Assembly (NCBI RefSeq): GCF_900605005.1
Contig: NZ_LR027558.1
Span: 1,592,505-1,656,132 of the forward strand
Origin: Acidipropionibacterium timonense
GTDB lineage: Bacteria; Actinomycetota; Actinomycetes; Propionibacteriales; Propionibacteriaceae
DNA: 63,628 nucleotides
Direction: 5' to 3'
Below are positions 55,930 through 63,628 of the stretch, one piece after another. Each line of letters begins with the position of its first letter. Position 1 is the stretch's first letter. A model generated the notes under the pieces. That model was given only the letters and a program-made list of their open reading frames with translations. It did no database searches and was not told the DNA's origin. The translations under genes were made by a program, and so were the position numbers.

Positions 55930-56640
55930 TCACTGGTCCCCGAAGATCTCGTCGATGAGGCCGTACTCCTTGGCCCCTTCGGCGGTGAGGTACTTGTCCC
56001 GGTCGACGTCCTTGGACACCTGCTCGATGCTCTGCCCGGTGGCCTCCGACAACATCTTCTCCATGAGTCGACGGATCCGCTGGATCTCGTCGTCGAGGAT
56101 CTCGATGTCGGTGGCCTGTCCGTAGGTCGACTGCCCCATCGCCGGCTGGTGGATGAGGACGGTCGAGTTCGGCAGGGCGAAGCGCTTGCCCTTCGTCCCC
56201 GCCGCCAGGAGGACGGCGGCCGCGGAGGCCGCCATGCCCAGGCAGACGGTCTGGATGTCGGGGCGGACGTACTTCATGGTGTCGTAGATCGCGCTCATGG
56301 CCGAGAAGGAGCCGCCGGGCGAGTTGATGTAGATGCTGATCTGACGATCCGGGTCCATCGACTGCAGGCACAGCAGCTGCGCCATGATGGCGTTGGCGAT
56401 GTCGTCGGTCACCGGCGTCCCGAGGAAGATGATGCGGTCCTCGAAGAGCTTGGTGTACGGGTCGACGCGGCGCACACCGTAGGACGTGCGCTCCTCCCAC
56501 TGGGGGATGTAGTAGTCCATCGAGGGGGACGCCGGGGCGACGCCGGTGGGCAGTCCCCCCATCGACGGGACGACGCGCGGGGACGCCATCGCGGCGCCCG
56601 CCTGGGCGGCATTGAAGTCAGCCAGGTCGAAACGGTTCAT
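55930..56640 (-). CDS. clpP2: ATP-dependent Clp protease subunit ClpP2
   Basis: A serine protease subunit that assembles with ClpP1 in actinobacteria. The catalytic triad appears in GMAASAAAVLL (Ser), IHQPAMG (His) and DVDRDKY (Asp). The 50-residue N-terminal propeptide-like lead is longer than in ClpP1. The ATG at 56640 has a GAGG site; a GTG at 56655 overlapping the ClpP1 stop is the alternative. It lies between clpP1 and clpX. Confidence 0.95.
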   Translation of the reverse strand: MNRFDLADFNAAQAGAAMASPRVVPSMGGLPTGVAPASPSMDYYIPQWEERTSYGVRRVDPYTKLFEDRIIFLGTPVTDDIANAIMAQLLCLQSMDPDRQISIYINSPGGSFSAMSAIYDTMKYVRPDIQTVCLGMAASAAAVLLAAGTKGKRFALPNSTVLIHQPAMGQSTYGQATDIEILDDEIQRIRRLMEKMLSEATGQSIEQVSKDVDRDKYLTAEGAKEYGLIDEIFGDQ

Positions 56641-56651
56641 GGAGCGGTACC

Positions 56652-57290
56652 TCACTTGGTGGGGGCGTCGTGGCCCATCTGGGCGGCGCTGGTGTAGACG
56701 TGGTCGATGAAGCCGTACTCGAGGGCCTCCTGGGCGGTGAACCAGTGGTCGCGGTCCGAGTCGGCGGTGATCTTCTCCACCGGCTGGCCGGTGTGCTCGG
56801 CGATGATCTCGGCCATCTCGCGCTTGGTGTCCTTGAGGAACTTCGCGTTGATGGAGATCTCGGTGGCCGTGCCCCCGACCCCGCCGAGGGGCTGGTGCAT
56901 GAGGATCTTGGCATGGGGCAGGGCGTACCGCTTGCCCTTGGTGCCGGCGGTGAGGAGGAACTGCCCCATCGACGCGGCCATGCCCATGGCGACGGTGGCG
57001 ACGTCGTTAGAGATCCATTGCATGGTGTCGTAGATAGCCATGCCGGCCGAGATCGACCCGCCCGGCGAATTGATGTAGAGGAAGATGTCCGCGGTCGGGT
57101 CCTCCGCGTTGAGGAGCAGCATCTGGGCGCACAGCGCGTTGGCGTTCTCGTCCTTGACCTCCGAGCCCAGGAAGATGATCCGGTTGCGCAGCAGCGACTG
57201 GTAGACGTTGTCGGTGAGGCCGATCCCCGCAGCGTCTGCGCCGGCCATCCGGGGCATCCCCGGTCCCTTGGGTGCATTGATGTCGTTCAC
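56652..57290 (-). CDS. clpP1: ATP-dependent Clp protease subunit ClpP1
   Basis: A 212-residue serine protease subunit with Ser in GMAASMGQ, His in LMHQPLGG and Asp in DSDRDHW. Together with ClpP2 it forms the mixed tetradecamer used with ClpX. Actinobacteria commonly keep two adjacent clpP genes. It is next to clpP2, which it may be coupled with. Confidence 0.95.
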   Translation of the reverse strand: MNDINAPKGPGMPRMAGADAAGIGLTDNVYQSLLRNRIIFLGSEVKDENANALCAQMLLLNAEDPTADIFLYINSPGGSISAGMAIYDTMQWISNDVATVAMGMAASMGQFLLTAGTKGKRYALPHAKILMHQPLGGVGGTATEISINAKFLKDTKREMAEIIAEHTGQPVEKITADSDRDHWFTAQEALEYGFIDHVYTSAAQMGHDAPTK

Positions 57291-57408
57291 GTCTACGAAA
57301 CTACCGTGCCCCTACGACAGTTTCGTGCGGGGTGACACGGTTTCGCCCTCGGCACGCCCGTCGCCGCGCTCGTCCCGGCCCGCTGACGCCGTCCCGAGCG
57401 GTTCACCG

Positions 57409-58866
57409 TCAGCTCGCGGAGCCCTCGCCGGCCGGCTCGTCAGCCTCGTGAGGACGCGCATCCACGTCACCGTGCTCCGGGAGCGCATCGGCACCGAGCT
57501 GGCCAGGGGCATCGACCTGGTCGGAACGCTCCTGGGCACTGGGCTGCTCGCCGCTGCCGGCGACGTCGTCATCCCCGGGATGCTCGACCCGATCGTCCCT
57601 CTCCGCGTCGTCGGCGCCGTCGTCCCCCTCCTCGGGCCGCGAGGAGATGATGGCGTTGACCCACCGGGCACCGGGATCGCGATCGATGAGCAGAGACTTG
57701 ACCAACAGCGAACAGGGCAGGGCGATGAGCGTGCCGAGGGCCCCGAAGCACCATCCCCACAACAACAGCGACAGGAACGACATCGTCGGCGTCAGTCCGA
57801 CGGCGTCACCGGCGAACTTCGGTTGGATGATCGACTGGATGACGAAGTTGAGCACGCTGTAGGAGACGACGACGGCCAGGGCCGACCACCACCCGTCCTG
57901 GAAGAGGGCGAGCAGGGCCGGCGGGAGCAGGCCGATGACGAAGCCGATGTTGGGGATGTAGTTGGTGAGGAAGCTGAACAGGGCCCAGACCCCCGCCAGC
58001 GGTACCCCGATGACCAACAGCGCAGCCCAGTCGAAGAGGGCGACGATGATGCCGAAGAGCGTCGTCACGAGCCAGTAGCGTCGGATTCCCGAGGCGAACC
58101 CCTCGAGGGCCAGGACGATGTCGGGCTTGCTGCGGCCGGCGATCCGAAGACGCTCGTGCATGGACGGTGTGTCCATGATCATGAAGACCATGGCCGTGAG
58201 GATGACGACGATCATCGTCACGACGCTCGAGGTGTCGGACACCAGGGAGGTGGCGACCGACAGCACCTGCTGCGGGTCGATGGCCTTGAGCTTGGACGCG
58301 ATGACGTCCTCGCTCCATCCGAAGCGCGTGAGCAGCTCGATGGCCTGCTTGTACATCGCGACCATGCGCGGCGTGTAGGTCTGCAGCTGGTCGACGGTTG
58401 CGGCAACCGACCACACCATTCCGGCGACCCCCGCGGCCAGGACGACGACCACCGTGAGACCTGAGGTGAGCGCGCCGAGCCAGCTCGGGAAGCGGTGACG
58501 CACCATCCAGCGGTGGATGGGATACGCGGTGATGAGCAGGTTGAGCCCGAAGAACAGGGGCGCGATGACGCTGGAGAGCTCGTGCAGCAGGCTGAGTGCG
58601 AACCACCCGGCGCCGATGGTGAGCAGGGCCAGGGTGAGGGCCGGCAGGGACGAACGCTGGCCCGACGGCTCAGCGGACTCGTCCCGGGGCTCGCGCGTCG
58701 AGGACTCTGCCGGTCCGCCGCCCGCGGGCTCCTCCCCGTCGGCCCAGGTGACCTGGCCGGCCTCGACGGCCCGGGCCAGGGCCAGGTCCTCGCGCATGGA
58801 GCTGCGGACGCGGCGCAGCCGGGCAGCCCTCGAGGCAGCGCGGGCCGCAACACGTGGCACCCTCAT
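57409..58866 (-). CDS. AI-2E family (DUF20) membrane transporter
   Basis: A 485-residue permease of the AI-2E/YdiK/TqsA family with about eight helices. Helices begin near residue 75; FLTNYIPNIGFVIGLLPPALLA and QPKFAGDAVGLTPTMSFLSLLLWG are family-typical. The N-terminus is basic and acidic by turns, and a 100-residue acidic tail ends it. Substrate is unknown; the family includes Na+/H+ antiporters as well as exporters. The ATG at 58866 follows GAGGAGG. It lies between trigger factor and clpP1. Confidence 0.85.
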   Translation of the reverse strand: MRVPRVAARAASRAARLRRVRSSMREDLALARAVEAGQVTWADGEEPAGGGPAESSTREPRDESAEPSGQRSSLPALTLALLTIGAGWFALSLLHELSSVIAPLFFGLNLLITAYPIHRWMVRHRFPSWLGALTSGLTVVVVLAAGVAGMVWSVAATVDQLQTYTPRMVAMYKQAIELLTRFGWSEDVIASKLKAIDPQQVLSVATSLVSDTSSVVTMIVVILTAMVFMIMDTPSMHERLRIAGRSKPDIVLALEGFASGIRRYWLVTTLFGIIVALFDWAALLVIGVPLAGVWALFSFLTNYIPNIGFVIGLLPPALLALFQDGWWSALAVVVSYSVLNFVIQSIIQPKFAGDAVGLTPTMSFLSLLLWGWCFGALGTLIALPCSLLVKSLLIDRDPGARWVNAIISSRPEEGDDGADDAERDDRVEHPGDDDVAGSGEQPSAQERSDQVDAPGQLGADALPEHGDVDARPHEADEPAGEGSAS

Positions 58867-58909
58867 GTCGACCCTCCTCGGGACAGCGGTCTTCCGGGGC
58901 CCGGGACGA

Positions 58910-58952
58910 CGTGACCGGCGCCGCACGAGCGATTGTGCAGGCGCCGGTCACG
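58910..58952 (-). terminator. Hairpin downstream of the trigger factor gene
   Basis: A 13-bp perfect stem (58910-58922 with 58940-58952) and a four-pair inner stem (GCAC with GTGC) lie between tig and the permease gene. No T-run is present, so the terminator role is moderate. Confidence 0.5.
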
Positions 58953-59008
58953 GATGTCTCAGAGCCGATCCACAGCGATCCTAGCGGCTGGGACGGACTC
59001 GACCGTGG

Positions 59009-60658
59009 TCAGGACTCGTCGGCCTCGGCCTTGGCGGCGGTCTTCTTCGTCGTCTTCCTGGCTGCGGGCTTCTTGGCCGGGGCCTTCCTGGCAGGCTTCT
59101 TGTCGGCCTTCTCCTCCGCGGCGGGGGCCTCGGCGGCCTTCTCCTCCTCGGCGGCCTTCTCGTCAGCTGCGGTGTCGGCTGCCGCCGCGGGCTCCTCCGT
59201 TGCGGCTGCCGCCGCGAGCTCCTCCGTTGCGGCTGCCGCCGCGAGCTCCTCCGTTGCGGCTGCCGCCGCGAGCTCCTCCGTTGCGGCTGCCGCCGCGAGG
59301 GCCCCCTCCTCGGCCGGCTCGACGACCGATCCATCGGGCGCGACGGTGTCGAGGTCGACGACGTTGCCCTCGGAGTCCTTGACGGTGGCCTTCATGACGA
59401 GGTTCGCCAGGGCCTTTCCGCGCCGGATCTCCTGCATCCACTCACCGATGTGGTTGTGCTCCATCATGTGCTGGGCCTCCTGCTCGGGGGAGGTCCCGTT
59501 CTGCTGCGCCTTCTGGAAGAGCAGCTGGGTGAGGTCGTTCTGCTCGACCTCGGACTTCTCGTCGTCGGCGAGCTTGTCGAGAACGATCTGGGCGCGTAGG
59601 GCGTCGATGGACCGCTTCTCGATCTCGGCCCAGAAGTCGTCCTCGTTGTCGGCCTCCTCCTCGGAGTCCTCGAGGTACTGCTCGACGGTGAGGCCGGCCT
59701 GGGCGAGCTGCTGGCTGACCTGCTGGCGCCGGGCCTCGATCTCGGACTCGACGAGCTTGGACGGCAGCTCGAACTCGACCTTGTCGATGACGGCCTGCAG
59801 CACGTTGTCGCGGGCGTCCGCGGCCTGGTCGAGCCGGGCCTGGTTCTCCAGGGCCTTCTTGAGGTCCGCCTTCATCTCGTCGACGGTGTCGAACTGGCTG
59901 ACGAGCTGGGCGAAGTCGTCGTCCACCTCGGGCAGCTCCTGGGAGGAGACCTTGGTGACGGTGACCTTGATGTCGGCCTCCTGGCCGCGCAGGGCCCCGC
60001 CGACGAGGGTCGAGTGGAAGGTGGCGTCCTGGCCGGCGGTCAGGCCGACGACAGCGTCGTCCAGGCCCTCGAGCATCCCCTCGGAGCCGACCTTGTAGGT
60101 GATGCCCTCGGCGGTGGCGTCGGCGAGCGGCTCGCCGTCACGGCTGCCGGCCAGGTCGATGACGACGACGTCGCCCTTCTCGGCGGCACGCTCGACCTCG
60201 GTGGTCGTCGCGAAGCGCTCCCGCAGCAGCTCGATGCGCTGGTCGACGTCCTCGTCGGGGACGGAGACGGCGGGCACCTCGACGGTGATGGTCGTGGGGT
60301 CGGGCACCTCGAAGTCGGGCCGGACGTCGACCTCGGCGGTGAACTCGACGAGCTCACCGTCCTCGAGCTTGGTGACGTCGACCTCGGGCTGGCCGAGGGG
60401 GACGATGTCGTTCTCCTCGACGGCCTTGCCGTAGGCCTCGGGCAGGGCGTCGTTGATGGCCTGCTGGAGGACGGTGCCGCGCCCGAAGCGCTGGTCGATG
60501 ACGGCGGCGGGGACCTTGCCCTTGCGGAACCCGGGGACGTTCACCTGGCCGGCGATGTCCTTGTACGCCTTGTCAAGCGTGGGCTTGAGCTCATCAAAGG
60601 TCATCGTGATGGTGAGCTTGACCCGGTTGGGGCTGAGCTGCTCGAGGGTGCTGGGCAC
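59009..60658 (-). CDS. tig: Trigger factor chaperone with extended C-terminal tail
   Basis: A 549-residue ribosome-bound chaperone and prolyl isomerase, against about 430 for E. coli. N-terminal ribosome-binding domain with the PGFRKGKVP signature, FKBP domain (about 160-245), helical C-terminal domain (about 250-440). The extra 100 residues are an Ala/Glu tail with four perfect 27-bp repeats (AAAATEELA), then a Lys/Ala tail with PAKKPAARK. The repeated tail is probably not needed for chaperone activity but may bind nucleic acid or ribosome. It is upstream of the clp genes on the same strand. Confidence 0.95.
   Translation of the reverse strand: MPSTLEQLSPNRVKLTITMTFDELKPTLDKAYKDIAGQVNVPGFRKGKVPAAVIDQRFGRGTVLQQAINDALPEAYGKAVEENDIVPLGQPEVDVTKLEDGELVEFTAEVDVRPDFEVPDPTTITVEVPAVSVPDEDVDQRIELLRERFATTTEVERAAEKGDVVVIDLAGSRDGEPLADATAEGITYKVGSEGMLEGLDDAVVGLTAGQDATFHSTLVGGALRGQEADIKVTVTKVSSQELPEVDDDFAQLVSQFDTVDEMKADLKKALENQARLDQAADARDNVLQAVIDKVEFELPSKLVESEIEARRQQVSQQLAQAGLTVEQYLEDSEEEADNEDDFWAEIEKRSIDALRAQIVLDKLADDEKSEVEQNDLTQLLFQKAQQNGTSPEQEAQHMMEHNHIGEWMQEIRRGKALANLVMKATVKDSEGNVVDLDTVAPDGSVVEPAEEGALAAAAATEELAAAAATEELAAAAATEELAAAAATEEPAAAADTAADEKAAEEEKAAEAPAAEEKADKKPARKAPAKKPAARKTTKKTAAKAEADES
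59191..59298. repeat. 27-bp in-frame tandem repeats in the trigger factor gene
   Basis: Four exact 27-bp copies at 59191-59217, 59218-59244, 59245-59271 and 59272-59298 encode nine-residue units rich in Ala with TEEL. Their perfect identity suggests recent slippage expansion. Confidence 0.95.
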
Positions 60659-60797
60659 GAAGGTCTCCTGAAGGGTCCGAATCTATGACTCCGCCGCAGG
60701 GGCGGACACATGCCCACCAATCCTAGCGAGCGGCCGTCGGGGCATCCAAGCCGGCAGTGAGGGCCGGACGATGGAACGCACCGCGACCCGTACCGAC

Positions 60798-61373
60798 TCA
60801 GTCCGCCATCCCCTTCACCAGCGCGTCGATCCGCGCGATGAGCAGTCGCGTCGCCTCGGCGTCGTACTCGTCGGTGGAGTCGTCCATGAAGAGGTGACGG
60901 TCGCCGGGCAGGACGTGCACGTGCAGGTTGTCGTGGACCTGCGCCCAGGCCCGTGCTGCGTCGAGGTCCCCCTCGAGGGCGAAGAACGGATCGGCGTCCA
61001 TCCCCAGCACATGGACGGGAACCTCGTCCGGCCACGATCCGGTGAGGAACCCAGGGTCGACGAAGGTGCTCAGCAGGAGCGCTCCGGCCACCGGCCGAGT
61101 GAGCAGCAGATGCTCGGCGGGGATGCCGCCCATGGACACGCCTGCGACGATCGGCGTCTCGAGCCCGGCGACCGCGTCCTCCGCCCGAGACAGGAGGGCG
61201 TCGTCACCGAGGTCCTCGCTGAAGGCCAGCCCCTCGGCGATGGTCGCGAAGGTGCGTCCGCCGAAGAGGTCCGGGGTGAGGACGTCGTGGCCGGCGTCGC
61301 GCAGCCGATCGGCGATATGGCGCAGGCCATCGGTCAGTCCGAGCACGTGGTGGAACAGGACGATCTGGGTCAT
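60798..61373 (-). CDS. Dienelactone-hydrolase-like alpha/beta hydrolase
   Basis: A 191-residue hydrolase with the nucleophile elbow GVSMGG, a following HVHVLPGDRHLF that offers the His, and LHDNLH. The order fits dienelactone hydrolases, though the nucleophile here is Ser, not Cys. Substrate is not known. The ATG at 61373 is chosen because upstream codons look noncoding. The quinone reductase gene lies 55 bp upstream. Confidence 0.78.
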   Translation of the reverse strand: MTQIVLFHHVLGLTDGLRHIADRLRDAGHDVLTPDLFGGRTFATIAEGLAFSEDLGDDALLSRAEDAVAGLETPIVAGVSMGGIPAEHLLLTRPVAGALLLSTFVDPGFLTGSWPDEVPVHVLGMDADPFFALEGDLDAARAWAQVHDNLHVHVLPGDRHLFMDDSTDEYDAEATRLLIARIDALVKGMAD

Positions 61374-61428
61374 GGGCCTCACGCTAGGCGCGCAGGGGTC
61401 AGGAACCCACGTCAGCAAGGAGCATCGT

Positions 61429-62010
61429 TCACCGGCGGGCTGCGTCGGCCGCGCCACGAGCACGCACCCGCTCGAGGAAGGCCCGTCGGGACGCCTCGGT
61501 GTCGCGGGGCCCGTCCATCCCTCCGAGCAGGAGGGTCGATGTGACGCGGACCCCGCAGTACCCGAGAACATCCTTGCGAAGTCGCGTCACGGGATAGCTG
61601 CGACGCATCCTGGCGTACCAGGCGGGCGCGTGGGAGGTGGCGACGAGAGTCGCGGTGCGTCCGGTGAGGAGCCGGTCCGGGGCGGGCCTGCCCGGTCGGT
61701 AGTGGTAGGCGATCCCGGGGACGAGCACCCGGTCGAACCACCCCTTGAGGATCGACGGCTCGGCCGCCCACCACACGGGGAGGACGAGGGTCAGATGGGC
61801 GACTTCCTGCACCAATCGGATCGACCGCTCGACGAAGGGATCCTCGGGCATTCTCTCGCGGTAGCCCATGCGAAGGACAGGGTCGAAGTCGGCGCGCGAC
61901 AGATCGATGACCTCGGCCACAGCGGCAGTACCGATCCCGTCGACGTAGGCGCCCGCCAAGGCCGCGCAGAAGCTGCTCGCGTCCGGATGGCCTTGCACGA
62001 CCAGGATCAT
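61429..62010 (-). CDS. NAD(P)H-dependent flavin oxidoreductase (YwrO/quinone reductase type)
   Basis: A 193-residue flavodoxin-like protein. It begins ILVVQGHPDASSF, has VLPVWWAAEPSILKGWFDRVL at the flavin and quinone site, and matches YwrO/KefF/NQO-type reductases. It reduces quinones or similar compounds with NAD(P)H. The start is the ATG at 62010; a GTG two codons upstream at 62016 is the alternative. It stands next to the hydrolase gene on the same strand. Confidence 0.85.
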   Translation of the reverse strand: MILVVQGHPDASSFCAALAGAYVDGIGTAAVAEVIDLSRADFDPVLRMGYRERMPEDPFVERSIRLVQEVAHLTLVLPVWWAAEPSILKGWFDRVLVPGIAYHYRPGRPAPDRLLTGRTATLVATSHAPAWYARMRRSYPVTRLRKDVLGYCGVRVTSTLLLGGMDGPRDTEASRRAFLERVRARGAADAARR

Positions 62011-62096
62011 GTTCACAGTGTACTCGTCGCTCGCTCCTGAGCGCCGTGAATCAGGGGAAAAGATGACGTCGACCGGTCCAGCGAGGGGACCGACGG

Positions 62097-62170
62097 TGGA
62101 GCGGATGACGAGAATCGAACTCGCGTAGCCAGTTTGGAAGACTGGGGCTCTACCATTGAGCTACATCCGC
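62097..62170 (-). tRNA. tRNA-Gly (anticodon TCC), CCA encoded
   Basis: Read on the minus strand it starts GCGGATGTAGCTCAATGG and ends in CATCCGC plus T and CCA. Acceptor stem GCGGATG/CATCCGC pairs perfectly. The anticodon loop CTTCCAA carries TCC for glycine, and TTCGATTC is the T-loop. Confidence 0.95.
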
Positions 62171-62280
62171 ACGCCCCGAAGGACCTGCACCACAGTACAC
62201 GAGGGGCGTCCCCCCGTCATCTCGACAAGTCATCCTTTCGGGGGATGGATGAGCGGGTCCACGCTTGATGTCATGGTGGC

Positions 62281-62697
62281 ATGACAGCATCTCGAAAACT
62301 CCTGTACGCGGCGACGTCGTGGCTCGTGCTCGGTCTGGTCGGCGGCCTGTTCTACCGCGAGTTCACCAAGGCCCACGAGTTCACCGGGGTCACCCAACTG
62401 GCGGTGGTCCACACGCACACCCTGGCCCTCGGGTTCCTGCTCACCCTCGTCGTCCTCCTGCTGGAGAACGCCTTCACCCTGAGCCGGACGCGTGCGTTCG
62501 CCGTCTACCTGTGGGGCTTCAATCTCGGTCTGCTCGTCACGGTCGGGGTGATGATCGTCCACGGCGTCCTGCAGGTGCTCGGGCACACGAGCGTCTCCCC
62601 CGCGATCTCCGGGGTCGCCGGCCTGGGACACATCGGCCTCACCGTCGGGCTCATCGCGTTGATCGTGGCGCTGTTCGCCCGGGTCGGGAGGCAGTGA
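62281..62697 (+). CDS. DUF2871 family membrane protein
   Basis: A 138-residue protein with four helices. It starts RKLLYAATSWLVLGLVGGLFYREFTK and holds LAVVHTHTLALGF and GLGHIGLT with conserved-looking His, which fits DUF2871. The function is unknown. Low identity to neighbours; it is followed by the 62780 gene. Confidence 0.75.
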   Translation: MTASRKLLYAATSWLVLGLVGGLFYREFTKAHEFTGVTQLAVVHTHTLALGFLLTLVVLLLENAFTLSRTRAFAVYLWGFNLGLLVTVGVMIVHGVLQVLGHTSVSPAISGVAGLGHIGLTVGLIALIVALFARVGRQ

Positions 62698-62779
62698 CCT
62701 CAGCCCTGCCGCGTCGAGGGGGTGTGACCCCCGTGTCACCTAGCCTCACCGGAGAGGACCCCCACCGACAGGAGCCCCC

Positions 62780-63238
62780 GTGCAAGACCTCGAAGCCTTC
62801 ACCGCAGCCCAGGTGAGGATCGGCCGGATGTGGTGGCAGTTCATGCCTGAGCAGGGATGGACGGAGTCGACCCTCACCTGGCTACGGGTGCAGCAGTGCA
62901 TCTGGCGCGAACTCATCATGGTTCGCGACGACGGCCAGAAGGTGAGCGGCTCGATGCCCGACGCCCTCCAGAACGAACTCATCGCCTTCCAGGACGCCCA
63001 CGGCACCATCGGCCAGCCCCGCCCCTTCGGATTCACCATGCAGCTGTCCAACACCGGAAAGGTCCAGGTCTGGATCACGTGGGACAAACGCGTCCACTTC
63101 CACACGGGCCCCGAGGCCCCGTTCCAGCCCGGCCCCCAGGGCCCCTCCATGCCGACGGACGAGATGTGGCGCGCTGAACTGGCGCAGTACCCTCGGCCGG
63201 CCGACCAGATCCCCGACTGGTGGCAGGCGCTGCTCTGA
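62780..63238 (+). CDS. Hypothetical protein, last chromosomal gene before the att site
   Basis: A 152-residue soluble protein, rich in Trp (nine), with no signal peptide. It includes RIGRMWWQFMPEQGW and FGFTMQLSNTGKVQVWITWD. I do not recognise a family. The GTG at 62780 follows AGGAGCCCCC. It lies just before the inverted repeat and the tRNA-Pro fragment. Confidence 0.6.
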   Translation: MQDLEAFTAAQVRIGRMWWQFMPEQGWTESTLTWLRVQQCIWRELIMVRDDGQKVSGSMPDALQNELIAFQDAHGTIGQPRPFGFTMQLSNTGKVQVWITWDKRVHFHTGPEAPFQPGPQGPSMPTDEMWRAELAQYPRPADQIPDWWQALL

Positions 63239-63266
63239 GCCACCGCGCACGCGCCGGTACCTTCCC

Positions 63267-63345
63267 GGGTGGATTTCTGACGTGGGGATGGGGTTCGAGA
63301 CGTGAAATGCGATCGGAACGGCCTCTCCACGTCAGGAATCCACCC
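63267..63345. repeat. Long inverted repeat before the att site
   Basis: Arms GGGTGGATTTCTGACGTGG (63267-63285) and its complement with one change (63327-63345) frame a 41-base centre. It shares GTCAGGAATC and TTTCTGACG with the family at 44917 and 50229, but the middle is different. It may be a terminator for the 62780 gene or a mobile remnant. Confidence 0.6.
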
Positions 63346-63401
63346 GCACCCCGCCCCACGGGGATCCCACCGGGCAACCAGCGGCACCCCGTACGGACCA
63401 A

Positions 63402-63449
63402 TGGTCGGGGCGACAGGACTCGAACCTGCGGTCTCCTGCTCCCAAAGCA
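63402..63449 (-). other. 3' fragment of tRNA-Pro (TGG), probable phage/ICE attachment site
   Basis: 48 bases on the minus strand match tRNA-Pro from the anticodon arm to CCA: TGCTTTGGGAGCAGG, then TTCGAGTCC and CGCCCCGACCA. The 5' half is missing; the sequence before it does not form the D-arm or a full anticodon stem. This is the typical remnant left at one end of an element integrated in a tRNA gene. Confidence 0.85.
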
Positions 63450-63459
63450 CACCCCGCAC

Positions 63460-63628
63460 CTAGTCAGAGGACCCCGGTACGGCACGGGTAGTGTCACTGT
63501 CAGACATCAGCCGATCCATCCTCGACGCCACATCATCCAGCCCCTGATCCCACAGGTGCCCGTACAGATCAAGCGTCATCGTCGCCGAGCGATGCCCGAG
63601 CATCCGCTGCACCGCCAGGACATCGGCA
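63460..63628 (-). CDS. Phage-type tyrosine integrase, C-terminal part (runs off right edge)
   Basis: The final 55 codons on the minus strand read DVLAVQRMLGHRSATMTLDL then YGHLWDQGLDDVASRMDRLM and end at TAG (63460-63462). LGH and the Tyr of LYGHL are the last two catalytic elements of phage integrases, and RSATMTLDLYGHL is typical of actinophage and ICE integrases. The stop is 10 bp from the tRNA-Pro fragment, as expected for an integrase at the edge of its element. The rest is outside the window. Confidence 0.88.
   Translation of the reverse strand, partial: ADVLAVQRMLGHRSATMTLDLYGHLWDQGLDDVASRMDRLMSDSDTTRAVPGSSD

Noticed and set aside
63402-63478. Intact tRNA-Pro gene
   Set aside because: D-arm missing, and anticodon stem and acceptor stem mismatched at the 5' side; only the 3' 48 bases fit.

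Overview
The window reads as chromosomal DNA of a high-GC Gram-positive actinobacterium, most likely a member of the Propionibacteriaceae. This is inferred from codon and base bias, an InhA-type FabI with a MabA/FabG partner, a SufR-SufB-SufD-Rieske-SufC-SufS-SufU-SufT operon next to a heme A/ABC transporter locus, paired ClpP subunits, a membrane pyrophosphatase and an LPXTG-anchored mucin-type O-glycanase. The genus cannot be fixed by eye.

Layout. 1-8.4 kb: the end of a tandem M23 peptidase, a XerC-like recombinase, a beta-propeller lactonase, peptide deformylase, an rRNA methyltransferase, an SBF-type transporter, and an ABC ATPase-NfeD-SPFH unit. 8.5-17.3 kb: FabG/FabI, DUF3099, SURF1, RlmA-type methyltransferase, an HTH protein, ABC-F, a YpfJ-type zinc peptidase, GNAT, and a small membrane protein. 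17.3-19.6 kb: a gene-poor stretch with degraded repeats, followed by a two-gene secreted metalloprotease/Tat-lipoprotein unit that looks acquired. 19.7-26.5 kb: the complete suf operon under SufR. 26.6-31.9 kb: a maltose-type ABC importer (no ATPase) with its LacI regulator. 32.1-34.7 kb: membrane pyrophosphatase with an unusual lipoprotein-like N-terminus. 34.9-39.2 kb: ABC exporter, heme A synthase, heme O synthase, 6-phosphogluconolactonase. 39.3-44.1 kb: MauE-like protein, two DsbA-like membrane thioredoxins (the second frameshifted), ValS. 44.3-50.1 kb: a small P-loop kinase and a 1628-residue wall-anchored GH101 enzyme flanked by two copies of a structured repeat. 50.4-62 kb: tricorn protease, small proteins, ClpX-ClpP2-ClpP1, AI-2E family permease, trigger factor, hydrolase, quinone reductase, tRNA-Gly. 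62.2-63.6 kb: two small genes, then a 3' fragment of tRNA-Pro next to the C-terminus of a phage-type integrase, marking the left edge of an integrated element that continues beyond the window.

The genes group into Fe-S cluster assembly, heme A/cytochrome oxidase maturation, envelope redox and proteolysis, protein quality control, sugar import and host-glycan degradation. The most unusual signals are not genes. Five gene tails carry tandem duplications of the gene's own 3' end including its stop codon, mostly at convergent junctions. A dispersed hairpin repeat flanks the GH101 gene in direct orientation. A tRNA-Pro attachment site marks the right edge. No CRISPR array, toxin-antitoxin pair or complete known defence system was seen.
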